Source of the DNA: Nocardia exalbida NBRC 100660
GTDB lineage: Bacteria; Actinomycetota; Actinomycetes; Mycobacteriales; Mycobacteriaceae
Assembly (NCBI RefSeq): GCF_000308575.1
Contig: NZ_BAFZ01000042.1
Location: 16,702-80,701, forward strand
Direction of reading: 5' to 3'
Length of the DNA: 64,000 nucleotides
In this document: one piece after another, positions 38,232-49,218 of the stretch
Layout: each line of letters starts with the position of its first letter
Numbering within the stretch: the stretch's first letter is position 1
Translations under genes and position numbers: made by a program
The notes under the pieces: generated by a model
Told to the model about the DNA's origin: nothing
Databases searched by the model: none
The model's input: only the letters and a program-made list of their open reading frames with translations

Positions 38232-39365
38232 TCACGCCGCGCGCTTGGTCGCGGCCAGCGCCATCGCGCGCAGCCGTTCCTTGGCCACCGGCGTCGCCGA
38301 ACTGGCTTCGATGGCGGCCAGACCGCTGTCGGTGAGTTCGGCGATCCGGCGTTCCACCTCGTCGACCGCGCCCAGTTCGGCGAGCAGCGCGCGCAGCCGC
38401 TGCACCTGCTCGGCGCTCAGGTCGGTGCCGATACTCGAACGCAGCAGCGCGGCCGCGGCGGTATCGGTCTCGTCCGCGCGGCGCAGCGCCTCGGCCAGCA
38501 GCACGGTGCGCTTGCCTTCGCGCAGGTCGTCGCCGGAGGGCTTGCCGGTGACGGCCGGATCGCCGAAGACGCCGAGCAGGTCGTCGCGCAGCTGGAAGGC
38601 GATCCCGATGGCGGTGCCGAACCCGCGGTAGGCCTCGATCAGCTGCTGGTCGGCGGCGGCGATGGCGGCGCCGAGGTGCAGCGGGCGTTCGACGGTGTAG
38701 GCGGCGGTCTTGTAGCGGTTGATCCGCAGCGCGGCCTCGACCGATTCGTCGCCGCCCGCCTCGCCGTTGATGTCGAGCAGTTGACCGCCGAGCACCTCGG
38801 TGCGCATATCGGCCCACACGGGGGCGAACCGGGCGATGGCCGCGGGCGCCAGTCCGGACGCGTGCACCATGTCGTCGGCCCAGGACAGCGCCAGGTCGCC
38901 GACCAGGATGGCCACGCTGGTACCGAAGTGCGCCGAGTCGCCCGCCCAGCCGCGGTCGCGGTGGCGCTGCTCGAAGTCGACGTGCACGGTGGGGAAGCGG
39001 CGGCGGGTGCGGGAGGAATCGATGATGTCGTCGTGGATCAGCGCGCAGGCCTGGACGAGTTCGAGCGCGGAGCAGGCGGTGAGCACCGCGGTGGCCTCGG
39101 GGGCGTGCGGATCGCCGCCCGCTCCGAGCCACCCGGTCCACGCGAACGCGGGCCTGGTGCGTTTCCCGCCGCGCAACACGAACTGTTCGAGCGCGTCGGT
39201 GGCCTCGACGAAGACCGTGCCGAGGCGCTCGGTCGTCGGGCGGCGGGTGGCGAAGAAACTGGTCAGGGCGTCTTCCACGGCGGTGACGAAGGCGGGGGTG
39301 CCCGGCTGCGGCACCGCGGGCCGCGGCGTCTGAGTACCGGTTGCGGCGGACAGAGGAGCCTCCAA
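38232..39365 (-). CDS. crtE: Geranylgeranyl diphosphate synthase-type polyprenyl synthetase
   Basis: 377 aa. The first Asp-rich motif is in ALIHDDIIDSSRTRR and the second in FQLRDDLLGVFGD; GGKRTRPAF is the IPP-binding stretch. It makes the C20 precursor for crtB, and corresponds by position to idsA2 (Rv2173). The frame begins at a TTG (39365) with no convincing ribosome site; a GTG 17 codons later is possible, so the start is uncertain. It is divergent from metF with a 184-base gap. Confidence 0.9.
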   Translation of the reverse strand: MEAPLSAATGTQTPRPAVPQPGTPAFVTAVEDALTSFFATRRPTTERLGTVFVEATDALEQFVLRGGKRTRPAFAWTGWLGAGGDPHAPEATAVLTACSALELVQACALIHDDIIDSSRTRRRFPTVHVDFEQRHRDRGWAGDSAHFGTSVAILVGDLALSWADDMVHASGLAPAAIARFAPVWADMRTEVLGGQLLDINGEAGGDESVEAALRINRYKTAAYTVERPLHLGAAIAAADQQLIEAYRGFGTAIGIAFQLRDDLLGVFGDPAVTGKPSGDDLREGKRTVLLAEALRRADETDTAAAALLRSSIGTDLSAEQVQRLRALLAELGAVDEVERRIAELTDSGLAAIEASSATPVAKERLRAMALAATKRAA

Positions 39366-39537
39366 GGTCGTGCGGATGGTTCACGCACGGGGTCGCGGAG
39401 GGTGCCCGGGCGCTACGGGTGATTCGGGGCCGAGCGGGGGCGGTCGCGCGTGTCGCTCGGCGTGGCGAACATGTCGCTCGAAGCGAAGAATACGCGGGAC
39501 GCCCGAGCGACCCGACGGGGCCGCCACCGGCCACCTC

Positions 39538-39543
39538 TACACT
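39538..39543 (+). promoter_or_regulatory. Predicted -10 box of leaderless metF
   Basis: TACACT ends 6 bases before the GTG at 39550; no ribosome site precedes the start. Confidence 0.45.
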
Positions 39544-39549
39544 GAACCG

Positions 39550-40551
39550 GTGACTTTCGACAACGTGCGGGGAAGCTCGACCCCTGGCCGGCCGTCCCGG
39601 ACGCACCCGAACGTCTCTGGAACACCTTCGGTCGTACAGAGTCTGCGGGCTCACGCCGGGCATGCTGTGCCGTTCTCCGTGGAGTTCAATCCGCCCCGCG
39701 ACGCCGCCGCCGAGGCGCGGCTGTGGCGCGCCGTGCGGCAGTTCGAGTGCATGCATCCCGCGTTCGTGTCGATGACCTACGGCGCCGGTGGTTCCACTCG
39801 CGACCGCACCGTCCGGGTGACCGGGGAGCTGGCGCAGCAGACGACGCTGCTGCCGGTCGCGCACCTGACCGCGGTGGAGCACAGCGTCGCGGAGCTGCGC
39901 TCGCTGGTCGGCGCGTACGCCGACTCCGGTATCCGCAACATCCTGGTGCTGCGCGGCGACCCGCCGGGCGACCCGCTGGGGGAGTGGCACAAGCATCCGC
40001 AGGGCGTCTCCTACGCCGAGGAGTTGGTGCGCATCGTGCGCGACCTCGGTGACTTCCACGTCGGCGTGGCATCGTTTCCGCAGGGCCACCACCGCTCGCC
40101 GGACCTGGCGACCGACACCGCGTTCCTGGCCGCGAAACTGCGTGCGGGAGCGGAGTATTCGATCACCCAGATGTTCTTCGACGTCGAGCACTACCTGCGC
40201 CTGCGCGATCGGCTGGTGGCGCTGGACCCGATCGAGGGCACCAAGCCGATCATTCCGGAGCTGATGCCGATCACCTCGCTGCGCACGGTGCAGCGCGCCG
40301 AGGAGTTGTGCGGCAGGCCGCTGCCGGACTCGGTCATGCGGCGACTGCGCACGGCGGCGGGCGACGGCGGGGAGGAGAACGCCGCGGCGGTGCGCGCGGC
40401 GGGCATCGAGATCGCCACCGAGATCGCGCAGCGGCTGATCGACGAGGGCGCGCCGTGCCTGCACTTCATCACGCTCAATTTCGCCAAGGCGACCAGCGAG
40501 GTGCTGACCAACCTCGGTTACGGCGTCACGGCCGCCCCGGTCAGCGTCTGA
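39550..40551 (+). CDS. metF: 5,10-methylenetetrahydrofolate reductase (MetF-like)
   Basis: 333 aa TIM-barrel flavoprotein: VPFSVEFNPPRDAAAEARLW carries the catalytic Glu, FVSMTYGAGGSTRDRT the folate-site region, NILVLRGDPPGD the flavin loop and AEYSITQMFFDVEHYLRL the C-terminal signature. It makes 5-methyl-THF for methionine synthesis. Rv2172c is the positional counterpart, which has been described as an atypical MTHFR. Confidence 0.9.
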   Translation: MTFDNVRGSSTPGRPSRTHPNVSGTPSVVQSLRAHAGHAVPFSVEFNPPRDAAAEARLWRAVRQFECMHPAFVSMTYGAGGSTRDRTVRVTGELAQQTTLLPVAHLTAVEHSVAELRSLVGAYADSGIRNILVLRGDPPGDPLGEWHKHPQGVSYAEELVRIVRDLGDFHVGVASFPQGHHRSPDLATDTAFLAAKLRAGAEYSITQMFFDVEHYLRLRDRLVALDPIEGTKPIIPELMPITSLRTVQRAEELCGRPLPDSVMRRLRTAAGDGGEENAAAVRAAGIEIATEIAQRLIDEGAPCLHFITLNFAKATSEVLTNLGYGVTAAPVSV

Positions 40552-40649
40552 GTCTCCCGTCTCGGGTGCGCTACGTGCGCCGCACCGGCCGCTCGTCCCC
40601 GGATGGCTCGTTCGAGCCGCTCCGGCGAGCACTGTGGCGGCCTCGGTGA

Positions 40650-40681
40650 CCGGCCGGTGCGCTCGAGGGCGCACCGGCCGG
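40650..40681. terminator. Hairpin between convergent metF and monooxygenase gene
   Basis: Thirteen-base arms (40650-40662 with 40669-40681) pair perfectly around a 6-base loop. It lacks a T run but sits exactly between two convergent genes. Confidence 0.6.
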
Positions 40682-40688
40682 CGCAGCG

Positions 40689-41840
40689 TCAGGCCGCGCG
40701 GGCCGCGCGCAGCCCCCACGCCTCGGCGAGCAGCCGATACGATTGCAGCCGATCGGCGTGCCGGTGGGTGATCGTGGTCACCAGCAGTTCGTCCGCTCCG
40801 CTGACGCGTTGCAGCGCGGAGAGCCGCTCCACGACGGTGCCCGGTGACCCCACGAACTGGGTGGCGAGTCGATCGTCGACCAGGCGCCGCTGCTCCGCGG
40901 TGAGCGGGGCGACGGTCGCCGGATCGGGATAGTCGGCCGCGCCCGCGCCGCTGCGGATGCTGTGCACCCAGTGGCCGTAGCTCGCGGCCAGCCGCCGGGC
41001 GGTGGCGTCGTCCTCGGCCACGACCACGTCCGCGGAGATCACCACGTACGGCTCGGCCAGCTCGGCGGACGGGCGGAACGCCGCGCGATACGCCTCGATC
41101 GCGTCCAGCGCGGTGCCCGGCGAGACGTGATAGGCCGCGGCGAACGGCAGCCCCAGCCGCCCGGCCAGCTCCGCGCTCTCGCTCGCGGTGCTGCCGAACA
41201 GCCACAATCGCACCTGCGCGCCCTCACCGGGAACCGCGTGCAACGCAACGCCTTCCGGGCTGACGAAGGTGCCCGCCAGCAGGGCGCGCACCTCGCCGAC
41301 CTGCTCGGCGAACTCCAGTGGCTGCGCGCCGCGCTGCTGGAGGGCGCCCACCGAGGCGATGAACTTGGACCGGTCCAGGATGCGGCCCGGGTCGAACGGC
41401 GGCGGAACGACAACGCCGTCACGGATCTCGGTGCGTCCGGTCACCGTGCCGACCACGGGCTTGCCGCGCGCGGCCTCCGCCCCGAATTGGCCGCGTCGAT
41501 GACCCGACCGGCCGAGGCCCAGGTCGAGCCGGCCCGGGTACAGCGCGTCGATCGTGCCGAACGCCTCTACGATCGAGGCCGAGGTGTGATGACCCACCTG
41601 CACCGCGGCCGAACCCACCCGGATCCGCTCGGTGGCCGCCGCGACCAACCCGATCAGGGTGATCGAGGAGGAACTGGCCACCGAGACGAAATGGTGTTCG
41701 GCCAGCCAGTACCGGTGGTAGCCCCACTGTTCGGCGTGCTGGGCCAGATCGACGGTGTTGCGCAGGGCCTGCTGCGCGGTCGAGCCCGCGCTGATCGGGG
41801 ACAGGTCCAGGATCGAGAGGGGAACGAACCGGCCGCTCAT
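40689..41840 (-). CDS. LLM class flavin-dependent oxidoreductase (CmoO/MsnO8-like)
   Basis: 383 aa luciferase-like TIM barrel starting PLSILDLSPISAGSTAQQAL, with YHRYWLAEHHFVSVASSS and RIRVGSAAVQVGHHT as in the single-component-reductase-independent group. It is the last gene of the importer/monooxygenase operon and its ATG overlaps the DUF1684 stop (ATGA). Such enzymes use FMNH2 and oxygen, often on C-S or C-N bonds. Substrate inferred from context only. Confidence 0.88.
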   Translation of the reverse strand: MSGRFVPLSILDLSPISAGSTAQQALRNTVDLAQHAEQWGYHRYWLAEHHFVSVASSSSITLIGLVAAATERIRVGSAAVQVGHHTSASIVEAFGTIDALYPGRLDLGLGRSGHRRGQFGAEAARGKPVVGTVTGRTEIRDGVVVPPPFDPGRILDRSKFIASVGALQQRGAQPLEFAEQVGEVRALLAGTFVSPEGVALHAVPGEGAQVRLWLFGSTASESAELAGRLGLPFAAAYHVSPGTALDAIEAYRAAFRPSAELAEPYVVISADVVVAEDDATARRLAASYGHWVHSIRSGAGAADYPDPATVAPLTAEQRRLVDDRLATQFVGSPGTVVERLSALQRVSGADELLVTTITHRHADRLQSYRLLAEAWGLRAARAA

Positions 41841-42643
41841 GCGGCACGTCCCGGCCGCGGGTCCTGCTCGCCCGCTTCGATGGCCACGCGCAGCCGGTTC
41901 TGCGCGGGCGCCACCGGGCAGGTCGCGAAATCGGTGAAGGCGCACGGCAGATTCGCGGCGCGGTTGAAGTCCAGCAGCACCGTACCGTCCGCCTCCGGCG
42001 TGCCCACGGTCAGCGATCGCGCCGCCGGGTAGGTGGTCACACCGCTCGTGGCGTCGGTGAACAACACCCGCAGGTTGTCCTGGTCGCCGAACGCGACGAC
42101 GCGTTCGGTCACCTCGCCGATGCGGAATTCGATGGTGCCCGCGGCGCTGTGGTGATGCTCGAGACCATCGACCACGGCGCCGGTGACCACGGTCCGCTGC
42201 TGCGCGAACGGCGTGAAGCGTCCCGGGACCACCCAGCGCGGGTCGGGCCGGTAGGCCGGGATGCCGTCGAAGGTCAGCAGGGCGGGCGAAGCTGGGTCGT
42301 GCACCCGGACGGCGTAGCGGCCCGTGCGGCGGATCACCTCGAGCACCCGGCGCTCCTGCCGGACGTGCAGTCCGGGCGCCCCTTCGGCAGGGGTGACGAT
42401 CTGTACGCCCGCGATGCCGAGCCCGTCGTATTCGAGCCGGTCGGCGGGCTGGGCGGTGATGAACACCTTCTCGTCGGTGACCCACCAGGTGCCGGGCAGG
42501 TCCGGCAGGCGTTCGGGGCGGTCGGTGAGCCAGTGCAGCGCGGTCAGGCCGAGGAAGCCGAGTGGGTCGCGCAGTAGGTCTTCCCGCGTGTGGTGCCAGC
42601 GCGCCCACTCGGTCTCGAAAACGGTGGTGATGCTCGTGGTCAT
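41837..42643 (-). CDS. DUF1684 domain protein
   Basis: 268 aa, soluble. It matches the DUF1684 pattern: WARWHHTREDLLRDPLGFLGLTALHWL at the start and a final block with DFNRAANLPCAFTDFATCPV and PAQNRLRVAIEAGE. No function is established for the family as far as I know. Overlaps by ATGA on both sides with monooxygenase genes, so it belongs to the same pathway unit. Confidence 0.85.
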   Translation of the reverse strand: MTTSITTVFETEWARWHHTREDLLRDPLGFLGLTALHWLTDRPERLPDLPGTWWVTDEKVFITAQPADRLEYDGLGIAGVQIVTPAEGAPGLHVRQERRVLEVIRRTGRYAVRVHDPASPALLTFDGIPAYRPDPRWVVPGRFTPFAQQRTVVTGAVVDGLEHHHSAAGTIEFRIGEVTERVVAFGDQDNLRVLFTDATSGVTTYPAARSLTVGTPEADGTVLLDFNRAANLPCAFTDFATCPVAPAQNRLRVAIEAGEQDPRPGRAA

Positions 42644-44010
42644 GACGCTTCGGCTCCTTCGTGGGCGGTGGTGCGACGGTGGGGATGGCGCAGGCCGAGG
42701 TGGTCGCGCAAGGTGGTTCCGGCGTACTCGGTGCGGAAGCTGCCGCGCTCCTGTAGTTCCGGGACGACCCGGTCGACGAATTCGTCCAGGCCGTGCGGGG
42801 TGAGGTGCGGGACGAGGATGAAACCGTCCGCGGCGTCGGACTGCACGTAGGCGTCGATCCGCTCGGCGACCGCCGCGGGCGTGCCGACGAACTGCTGGCG
42901 CGCGGTGACCTCGATGATCAGCTCCCGGATGCTGAGCCCTTCGGCTTCGGCTCTGGCCCGCCAGGACTCGGCGACCGCGCGGGGATCTTTGGCGTGCCGC
43001 ACGCGGCCGCGGGTGATGTTCACGTCGTCGACGGGCTCGACGTCGGGCAGCGGTCCGTCCGGGTCGTATCCGGACAGGTCCCGGCCCCAGACCTGTTCGA
43101 GGAAGGCGATCGCGGTCTGCGGGCCGACCTGTTGGAGGCGGATGTGCCTGGCGCGTTCCTGCGCCTCGGCCTCGGTGTCGCCGAGGACGAAAGTGGCGGC
43201 GGGGAAGATCTTCAGCTGGTCGGGGGTTCGCCCGTACTTGGCCAGGCGGCCTTTCAGGTCGGCGTAGAAGCGCTGCCCGTCCTCGAGGGTGCCGTGGCCG
43301 GTGAAGATCGCGTCGGCCGTGGCCGCGCCGAATTCCCGGCCGTCCTCGGAGTCGCCCGCCTGCAACAGCACCGGATGGCCCTGCGGGCTCGGTGGCAGCA
43401 CGAATCGTGCGGTGATGTCGAACTGTGCTCCGCGATGGCGGGTTTCGGGGATCTCCCGGGCGAACACCCCGGCCTGCCGGTCGACGACCAGTGCGTCCGC
43501 GGCCCAGCTGTCCCACAGCGCGCGGGTCACCTCGACGGTCTCGGCCGCGCGGTGGTAGCGCTCGCCGTGCTCGAGATAGCCGCCGCGCCGGAAGTTCTCG
43601 CCGGTGAACGCGTCGGAGGAGGTCACGACGTTCCAGGCCGCGCGGCCGCCGGAGAGGTGGTCGAGCGAGGCGAATTGCTTTGCCAGCTCGAACGGCTCGT
43701 TGTAGGTGCTGTTGATGGTGCCGGCCAGTCCCAGCTTCTCGGTGACCCCGGCCAGCGCGTTGAGGACGGTGAAGGTGTCCGGCCTGCCCACGACGTCGAG
43801 GTCGTGGATGCGGCCGCGATGTTCGCGCAGCCGCAGGCCTTCGGCGAGGAAGAAGAAGTCGAACAGGCCGCGCTCGGCGGTACGCGCCAGATGCTCGAAC
43901 GACGCGAAATCGATCTGGCTGCCCGACTCGGGGTCGCTCCAGACGGTGGTGTTGTTCACGCCGGGGAAGTGGGCGGCGAGGTGAACCGGCTTGCGAGGCT
44001 TGTCGGTCAC
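42640..44010 (-). CDS. NtaA/SnaA/DszA (CmoJ-like) FMN-dependent monooxygenase
   Basis: 456 aa. KPVHLAAHFPGVNNTTVW, FDFFFLAEGLRLRE, INSTYNEPFELAKQFASLDH and GRAAWNVVTSSDAFTGENF are family signatures of the nitrilotriacetate/dibenzothiophene-sulfone monooxygenase group. These two-component enzymes take FMNH2 from a separate reductase and cleave C-N or C-S bonds; in Bacillus, CmoJ acts in S-alkylcysteine salvage. No flavin reductase gene is present in the operon. GTG start overlaps the previous stop (GTGA). Confidence 0.9.
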   Translation of the reverse strand: MTDKPRKPVHLAAHFPGVNNTTVWSDPESGSQIDFASFEHLARTAERGLFDFFFLAEGLRLREHRGRIHDLDVVGRPDTFTVLNALAGVTEKLGLAGTINSTYNEPFELAKQFASLDHLSGGRAAWNVVTSSDAFTGENFRRGGYLEHGERYHRAAETVEVTRALWDSWAADALVVDRQAGVFAREIPETRHRGAQFDITARFVLPPSPQGHPVLLQAGDSEDGREFGAATADAIFTGHGTLEDGQRFYADLKGRLAKYGRTPDQLKIFPAATFVLGDTEAEAQERARHIRLQQVGPQTAIAFLEQVWGRDLSGYDPDGPLPDVEPVDDVNITRGRVRHAKDPRAVAESWRARAEAEGLSIRELIIEVTARQQFVGTPAAVAERIDAYVQSDAADGFILVPHLTPHGLDEFVDRVVPELQERGSFRTEYAGTTLRDHLGLRHPHRRTTAHEGAEAS

Positions 44011-45140
44011 GACGGGGTGCCTTTCGTGCTGATGGCGTAGCGGCTCTGCGGACGAGGCAGCCCGAGGCGCGCACGTAATGTGCTGTCCGACAGCGGCTTC
44101 CGGTCGATACCGGGCAGCAGGCGCACGGCGGCCGGAAGCGCGAGCGGGCGCAGGACGACGCCGTCGGCGGCCTCCGCGCTGTCCACGGCCGCGAGCACTT
44201 CGCGCAGTGTCTCTGCGGTCCCGAGGTGGCGAAGGGCGCTGGGCGCTGCGCTGCGGACCGGGCCGGCCCAGCCGTCCAAGGTGTGTGCTTCCTCCCGCGC
44301 CGCGTCCGCGGAGCCGGCCAAGTGGATGTCGAGATCCAGCAGTACGTGCACGCTGTCTGGGTCGCGTCCCGCGTCCGCGAGCGCGGCGCGCAACGCGGTG
44401 CGCCGTGTCCGCGCCGCGTCGAGATCGTCCGCGCCGATCCGGATCAGGTCGGCGCGGCGCAGCGCGACCGCGGTGGCGGCCACGCCGTCGGCGCGCACTG
44501 CGACGATCGGCTGGCCCTGTGGCGAGCGCGGTGTGATGGATGGCCCCTTCACGGCGAAGTTGTCGCCGGTGAAGTCGATGTAGTGCAGCTTGTCCCGGTC
44601 GACGAAGCGGCCGGTCGAAGCGTCGCGGATCTCCGCGTCGTCCTCCCAGCTGTCCCACAGCCGGGTGGCGACCTCGATCGCCTCGTCGGCCTCGTGCCAC
44701 AGCGCGGCCTCGTCCTGCGCCGGTTTGCGCCCGAACGCCCGCGCCTGCTCGTCTCCTTCGGAGACGGTGACCTCCCAGCCCGCCCGGCCGAGCGTGGCGA
44801 AGTCCAAGCTCTGAATCGCCTTCGCCAGATGGAACGGTTCGGTGTGGGTGACCGGCGCCTGGGGAATCAGACCGACGCGGTGGGTGACGGCGGCGACGCG
44901 GGCGGCGATCGCGACCGCGTCGAGCCTGCCGCGGGTGGCGCCGGGGCCGCCGGGCTGCACGCCGAACGAATCGGGCAGGAACACCGCGTCGATGCCCGCT
45001 CGCTCGGCCGCGACGATCACCTCGGTCCAGTACCGTCCCGTGAACAGGTCCTCCGCGCGCGAGTCGGCACGCCGCCAGGACGCGGGGTGCGCGCCGGTAC
45101 CCGCCGCTTCGACGGCGAGGAAGAAGCCGGAGTGCGCCAT
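44007..45140 (-). CDS. LLM class flavin-dependent oxidoreductase, third paralogue
   Basis: 377 aa. FFLAVEAAGTGAHPASWRRA, IDAVFLPDSFGVQPGG, and FHLAKAIQSLDFATLGRAGW follow the luciferase-like barrel. It is less like CmoJ than the next gene but retains the same SLD-x-GRAGWE element. ATG at 45140 overlaps the upstream small gene's stop (TGATG). A second monooxygenase of similar kind suggests two successive oxidations or two substrates. Confidence 0.85.
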   Translation of the reverse strand: MAHSGFFLAVEAAGTGAHPASWRRADSRAEDLFTGRYWTEVIVAAERAGIDAVFLPDSFGVQPGGPGATRGRLDAVAIAARVAAVTHRVGLIPQAPVTHTEPFHLAKAIQSLDFATLGRAGWEVTVSEGDEQARAFGRKPAQDEAALWHEADEAIEVATRLWDSWEDDAEIRDASTGRFVDRDKLHYIDFTGDNFAVKGPSITPRSPQGQPIVAVRADGVAATAVALRRADLIRIGADDLDAARTRRTALRAALADAGRDPDSVHVLLDLDIHLAGSADAAREEAHTLDGWAGPVRSAAPSALRHLGTAETLREVLAAVDSAEAADGVVLRPLALPAAVRLLPGIDRKPLSDSTLRARLGLPRPQSRYAISTKGTPS

Positions 45141-45648
45141 CAGGCCGTGCCCTCCGCCTCGATCTGCTGCCGCAGCGCCGGATGGGTCCCGGATCCGGCG
45201 ACATCGGGTCCCAGCAGCAACGCCTGCTGCCACAGTGCGGCGCGCATGCCGCGCGCGGACCGGACGGCGCGGCGGTCGCGCTCGGCGCGGACCGGGGCGA
45301 CGGCGTGCACGCGCGGGTTGCCGGAGGTGTCGGCGGCACGCGGGGCGCGCAGACGGGTGCGCCACCAGCGCGCGGGATCGGGTGCGAAGACGGCCGGGGC
45401 GGCCGGGATGTCCGGCGCGGGAGACGGTTCGGCGTCGGTGGCGGCCGGTTTCCGGTTGAAGGCGGAGTACACCATAAGAGCGATCCTTTTCGGTCGGTGC
45501 CACCACGGCTCGTGGCCGGTGGTGGGCTCCGGTGCGGAGGGAGGGGTGATCGCGCAGGACGCGACGGCGGGTTCCGGGCGGCTGCGGCACGGGGCCCAGC
45601 GCTGCTGCCGGTCCAGCACCCGGCTGTGGCGGTAGGTCGGACGGGGCA

Positions 45649-45649
<1 letters not shown>
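45140..45649 (-). CDS. Small basic protein of unknown function inside the operon
   Basis: Frame of 169 aa from an ATG at 45649 that overlaps the ABC gene stop (TAATG). An internal ATG at 45475 with an AAAGGA site would give 111 aa (MVYSAFNRKPAATDAEPSPA). No domain recognised; it is rich in Ala, Pro and Arg, with a conserved-looking end GMRAALWQQALLLGPDVAG. The tight coupling at both ends favours a real gene; which start is used is undecided. Confidence 0.55.
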
Positions 45650-47267
<1,618 letters not shown>

Positions 47268-47271
<4 letters not shown>

Positions 47272-48140
47272 GGGTGTTCTCCCTTCCCGATCGCGCGTCC
47301 GAGGCGCTGTGCGGCGAGCACGACGGCGATGATGACGAAGCCGGGCAGGGTGGTCATCCACCACGCGGTCGCGAGGTAGTTGCGGCCCTCCGAGATCAGC
47401 GTGCCCCACTCGGGGGTGGGCGGCTTCGCGCCGTAACCGAGGAAGCTCAGCGCCGACACCGCCAGCACCGCCATGCCGAATTCGACCGCGGCCAAGGCGA
47501 GTACGGGCTGGTAGGCATTGGGCAGCACGTGCCTGGCCAGCACCGTGTACCAGCGCACCCCCGCGGCGTGGGCCGCCTCCACGTACACCGCTTGCCGGAC
47601 CCGCAGCACTTCCGATCGCATCACACGCGCGAAATTGGCCACCAGCGAAACGCCTACCGCGATCGCCACATTGCTGGTGCCGAAGCCGAGCGCGGTGACC
47701 AATGCGAGCGACAGCAGCAACGCGGGCACCGACAGCAGCACATCGACCGAACGCATGACCACGGCGTCGACCACGCCGCCGATCGCGCCCGACAGCAGTC
47801 CGAGCAGCGACCCGGTGACGAGCGCTAGGCCGACGGCGGCCAGCGTGGCGGTCAACGAGAGCCCGGCGCCGTGCACCATCCGGGTGTAGAGGTCGCGTCC
47901 GAGATTGTCGGTGCCGAACCAGTGTTCGGCGCTGGGGCCCTGGAACTTCTGCGCGGGCACTCCGGTCAGCGGGTCGCCGCCCGCGAAGACCGACGGGGCC
48001 AGCGCCCATCCCACGGCGAGCAGCGCGACAGCGCCCGCGATCAGCAGTCCGGCATTGCCGCGCAGCCTCTTCCAGCGCACGGCCGGGCGCCGCAGGCCGG
48101 GTAGCACGGCTGCGCGCCGTTCCTCGATGACGTCAACCAC
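47268..48140 (-). CDS. ABC importer permease, DppC-like
   Basis: 290 aa, six membrane helices after an N-terminal cytoplasmic segment. The family element GTDNLGRDLYTRMVHGAGLS and the EAA loop EAAHAAGVRWYTVLARHVLP are evident. A very strong ribosome site (GAGGAGGTGAGGACTC) precedes the GTG at 48140, marking possible boosted translation of the second half of the operon. Confidence 0.95.
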
Positions 48141-48211
48141 GAGTCCTCACCTCCTCGGCCGGCGGCGCGCCGAGCGCGCGTCCGGCGGCGGTACGAATGA
48201 CGGAAGCGGCG

Positions 48212-49216
48212 TCAGGCACGGATGATCGCCTCCTCGGCGGCGTCGACGGCGGTCCGCTCGGACTCGCCGCCCACGGCGCGGGAGCGGGCGGCGATGCGCG
48301 GGTCGAGCAGCGGATACAGCAGATCCACCGCGAGATTCACGCTCACGAACACCGCCGAGGTGAGCAGCACGATGCCCTGCACCACAGGGATGTCCTGCGC
48401 CAGCACCGCGGTCTGGGTCAGCCGCCCGACGCCCTGACGGGCGAAGACCGTCTCCACCACCACCGATCCGGCGAGCATGTTGCCCACCAGCACCCCCGCG
48501 ATGGTGAACGCGGGCACACTGGCCGGGCGCAGCACGTGCGTGCGCTGCACCCACCAGCGCGATCCGCCCCTGGCCAGGGCCACATCGACGAACGGCTGAC
48601 GCCAGGTCGTCTCCAGCCCGGCGGTGAGCACCTGCGCGATGACCGCGCCGATCGGCAGCGCCAGGGTGAGCGCGGGCAGCACCGTGCCCGCGAACCCGTG
48701 CCCGCCGAACGCGGGCGCCAGCCGCAACTGGAACGAGAACACCTGCAGCAGGAGCAGCCCGGTCCAGAAGGTCGGCACCGAGACACCCAGCGACGGCAGC
48801 GCGGCCAAGGCGTTGCGCAGCCACGGCCGCCGGCAGTGAGTCGCCGCGAACGCCAGCGCGACGCCACCGGTGACCGCGAAGAGCAGGGCGGCGCCGGTCA
48901 ACGCGAGCGTGGCGGGCAGCGCGTCACCGATCGCGCCGGTGACCGGTTGCCCGGTGGCGATGGAATGCCCGAGATCGCCGGTCACGGCGTGCCCGAGCGC
49001 GGTCCAATACTGTTCCCACAGTGGCCGATCCAGCCCGTAGCGGGCCTGCAACTCGGCGATGGCGGCCTTGTCCACCGGGGTGCCCGACCCGCCTGCATCG
49101 GCCGCGATCGAGACCGGGTCGGCGGGCAGCAGGTACAGCACCACGAACGACAGCGTGAACGCCGCCCACAGCACCCAGATCGCCTGCAACACCCGCAGGG
49201 CCAGATAACGCGCCAT
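48212..49216 (-). CDS. ABC importer permease, DppB-like
   Basis: 334 aa, six helices; the N-terminal RYLALRVLQAIWVLWAAFTL, the loop YGLDRPLWEQYWTALGHAVTGDLG and the motif ARGGSRWWVQRTHVLRPAS fit DppB. It starts two bases after the binding-protein gene. Confidence 0.95.
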   Translation of the reverse strand: MARYLALRVLQAIWVLWAAFTLSFVVLYLLPADPVSIAADAGGSGTPVDKAAIAELQARYGLDRPLWEQYWTALGHAVTGDLGHSIATGQPVTGAIGDALPATLALTGAALLFAVTGGVALAFAATHCRRPWLRNALAALPSLGVSVPTFWTGLLLLQVFSFQLRLAPAFGGHGFAGTVLPALTLALPIGAVIAQVLTAGLETTWRQPFVDVALARGGSRWWVQRTHVLRPASVPAFTIAGVLVGNMLAGSVVVETVFARQGVGRLTQTAVLAQDIPVVQGIVLLTSAVFVSVNLAVDLLYPLLDPRIAARSRAVGGESERTAVDAAEEAIIRA

Positions 49217-49218
49217 GA

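Noticed and set aside
38191..41205. Open frame of about 1000 codons on the minus strand
   Set aside because: It is antisense to metF and overlaps crtE and a monooxygenase in a non-coding frame; composition is Arg/Ala/Gly-rich as in GC-driven shadows.
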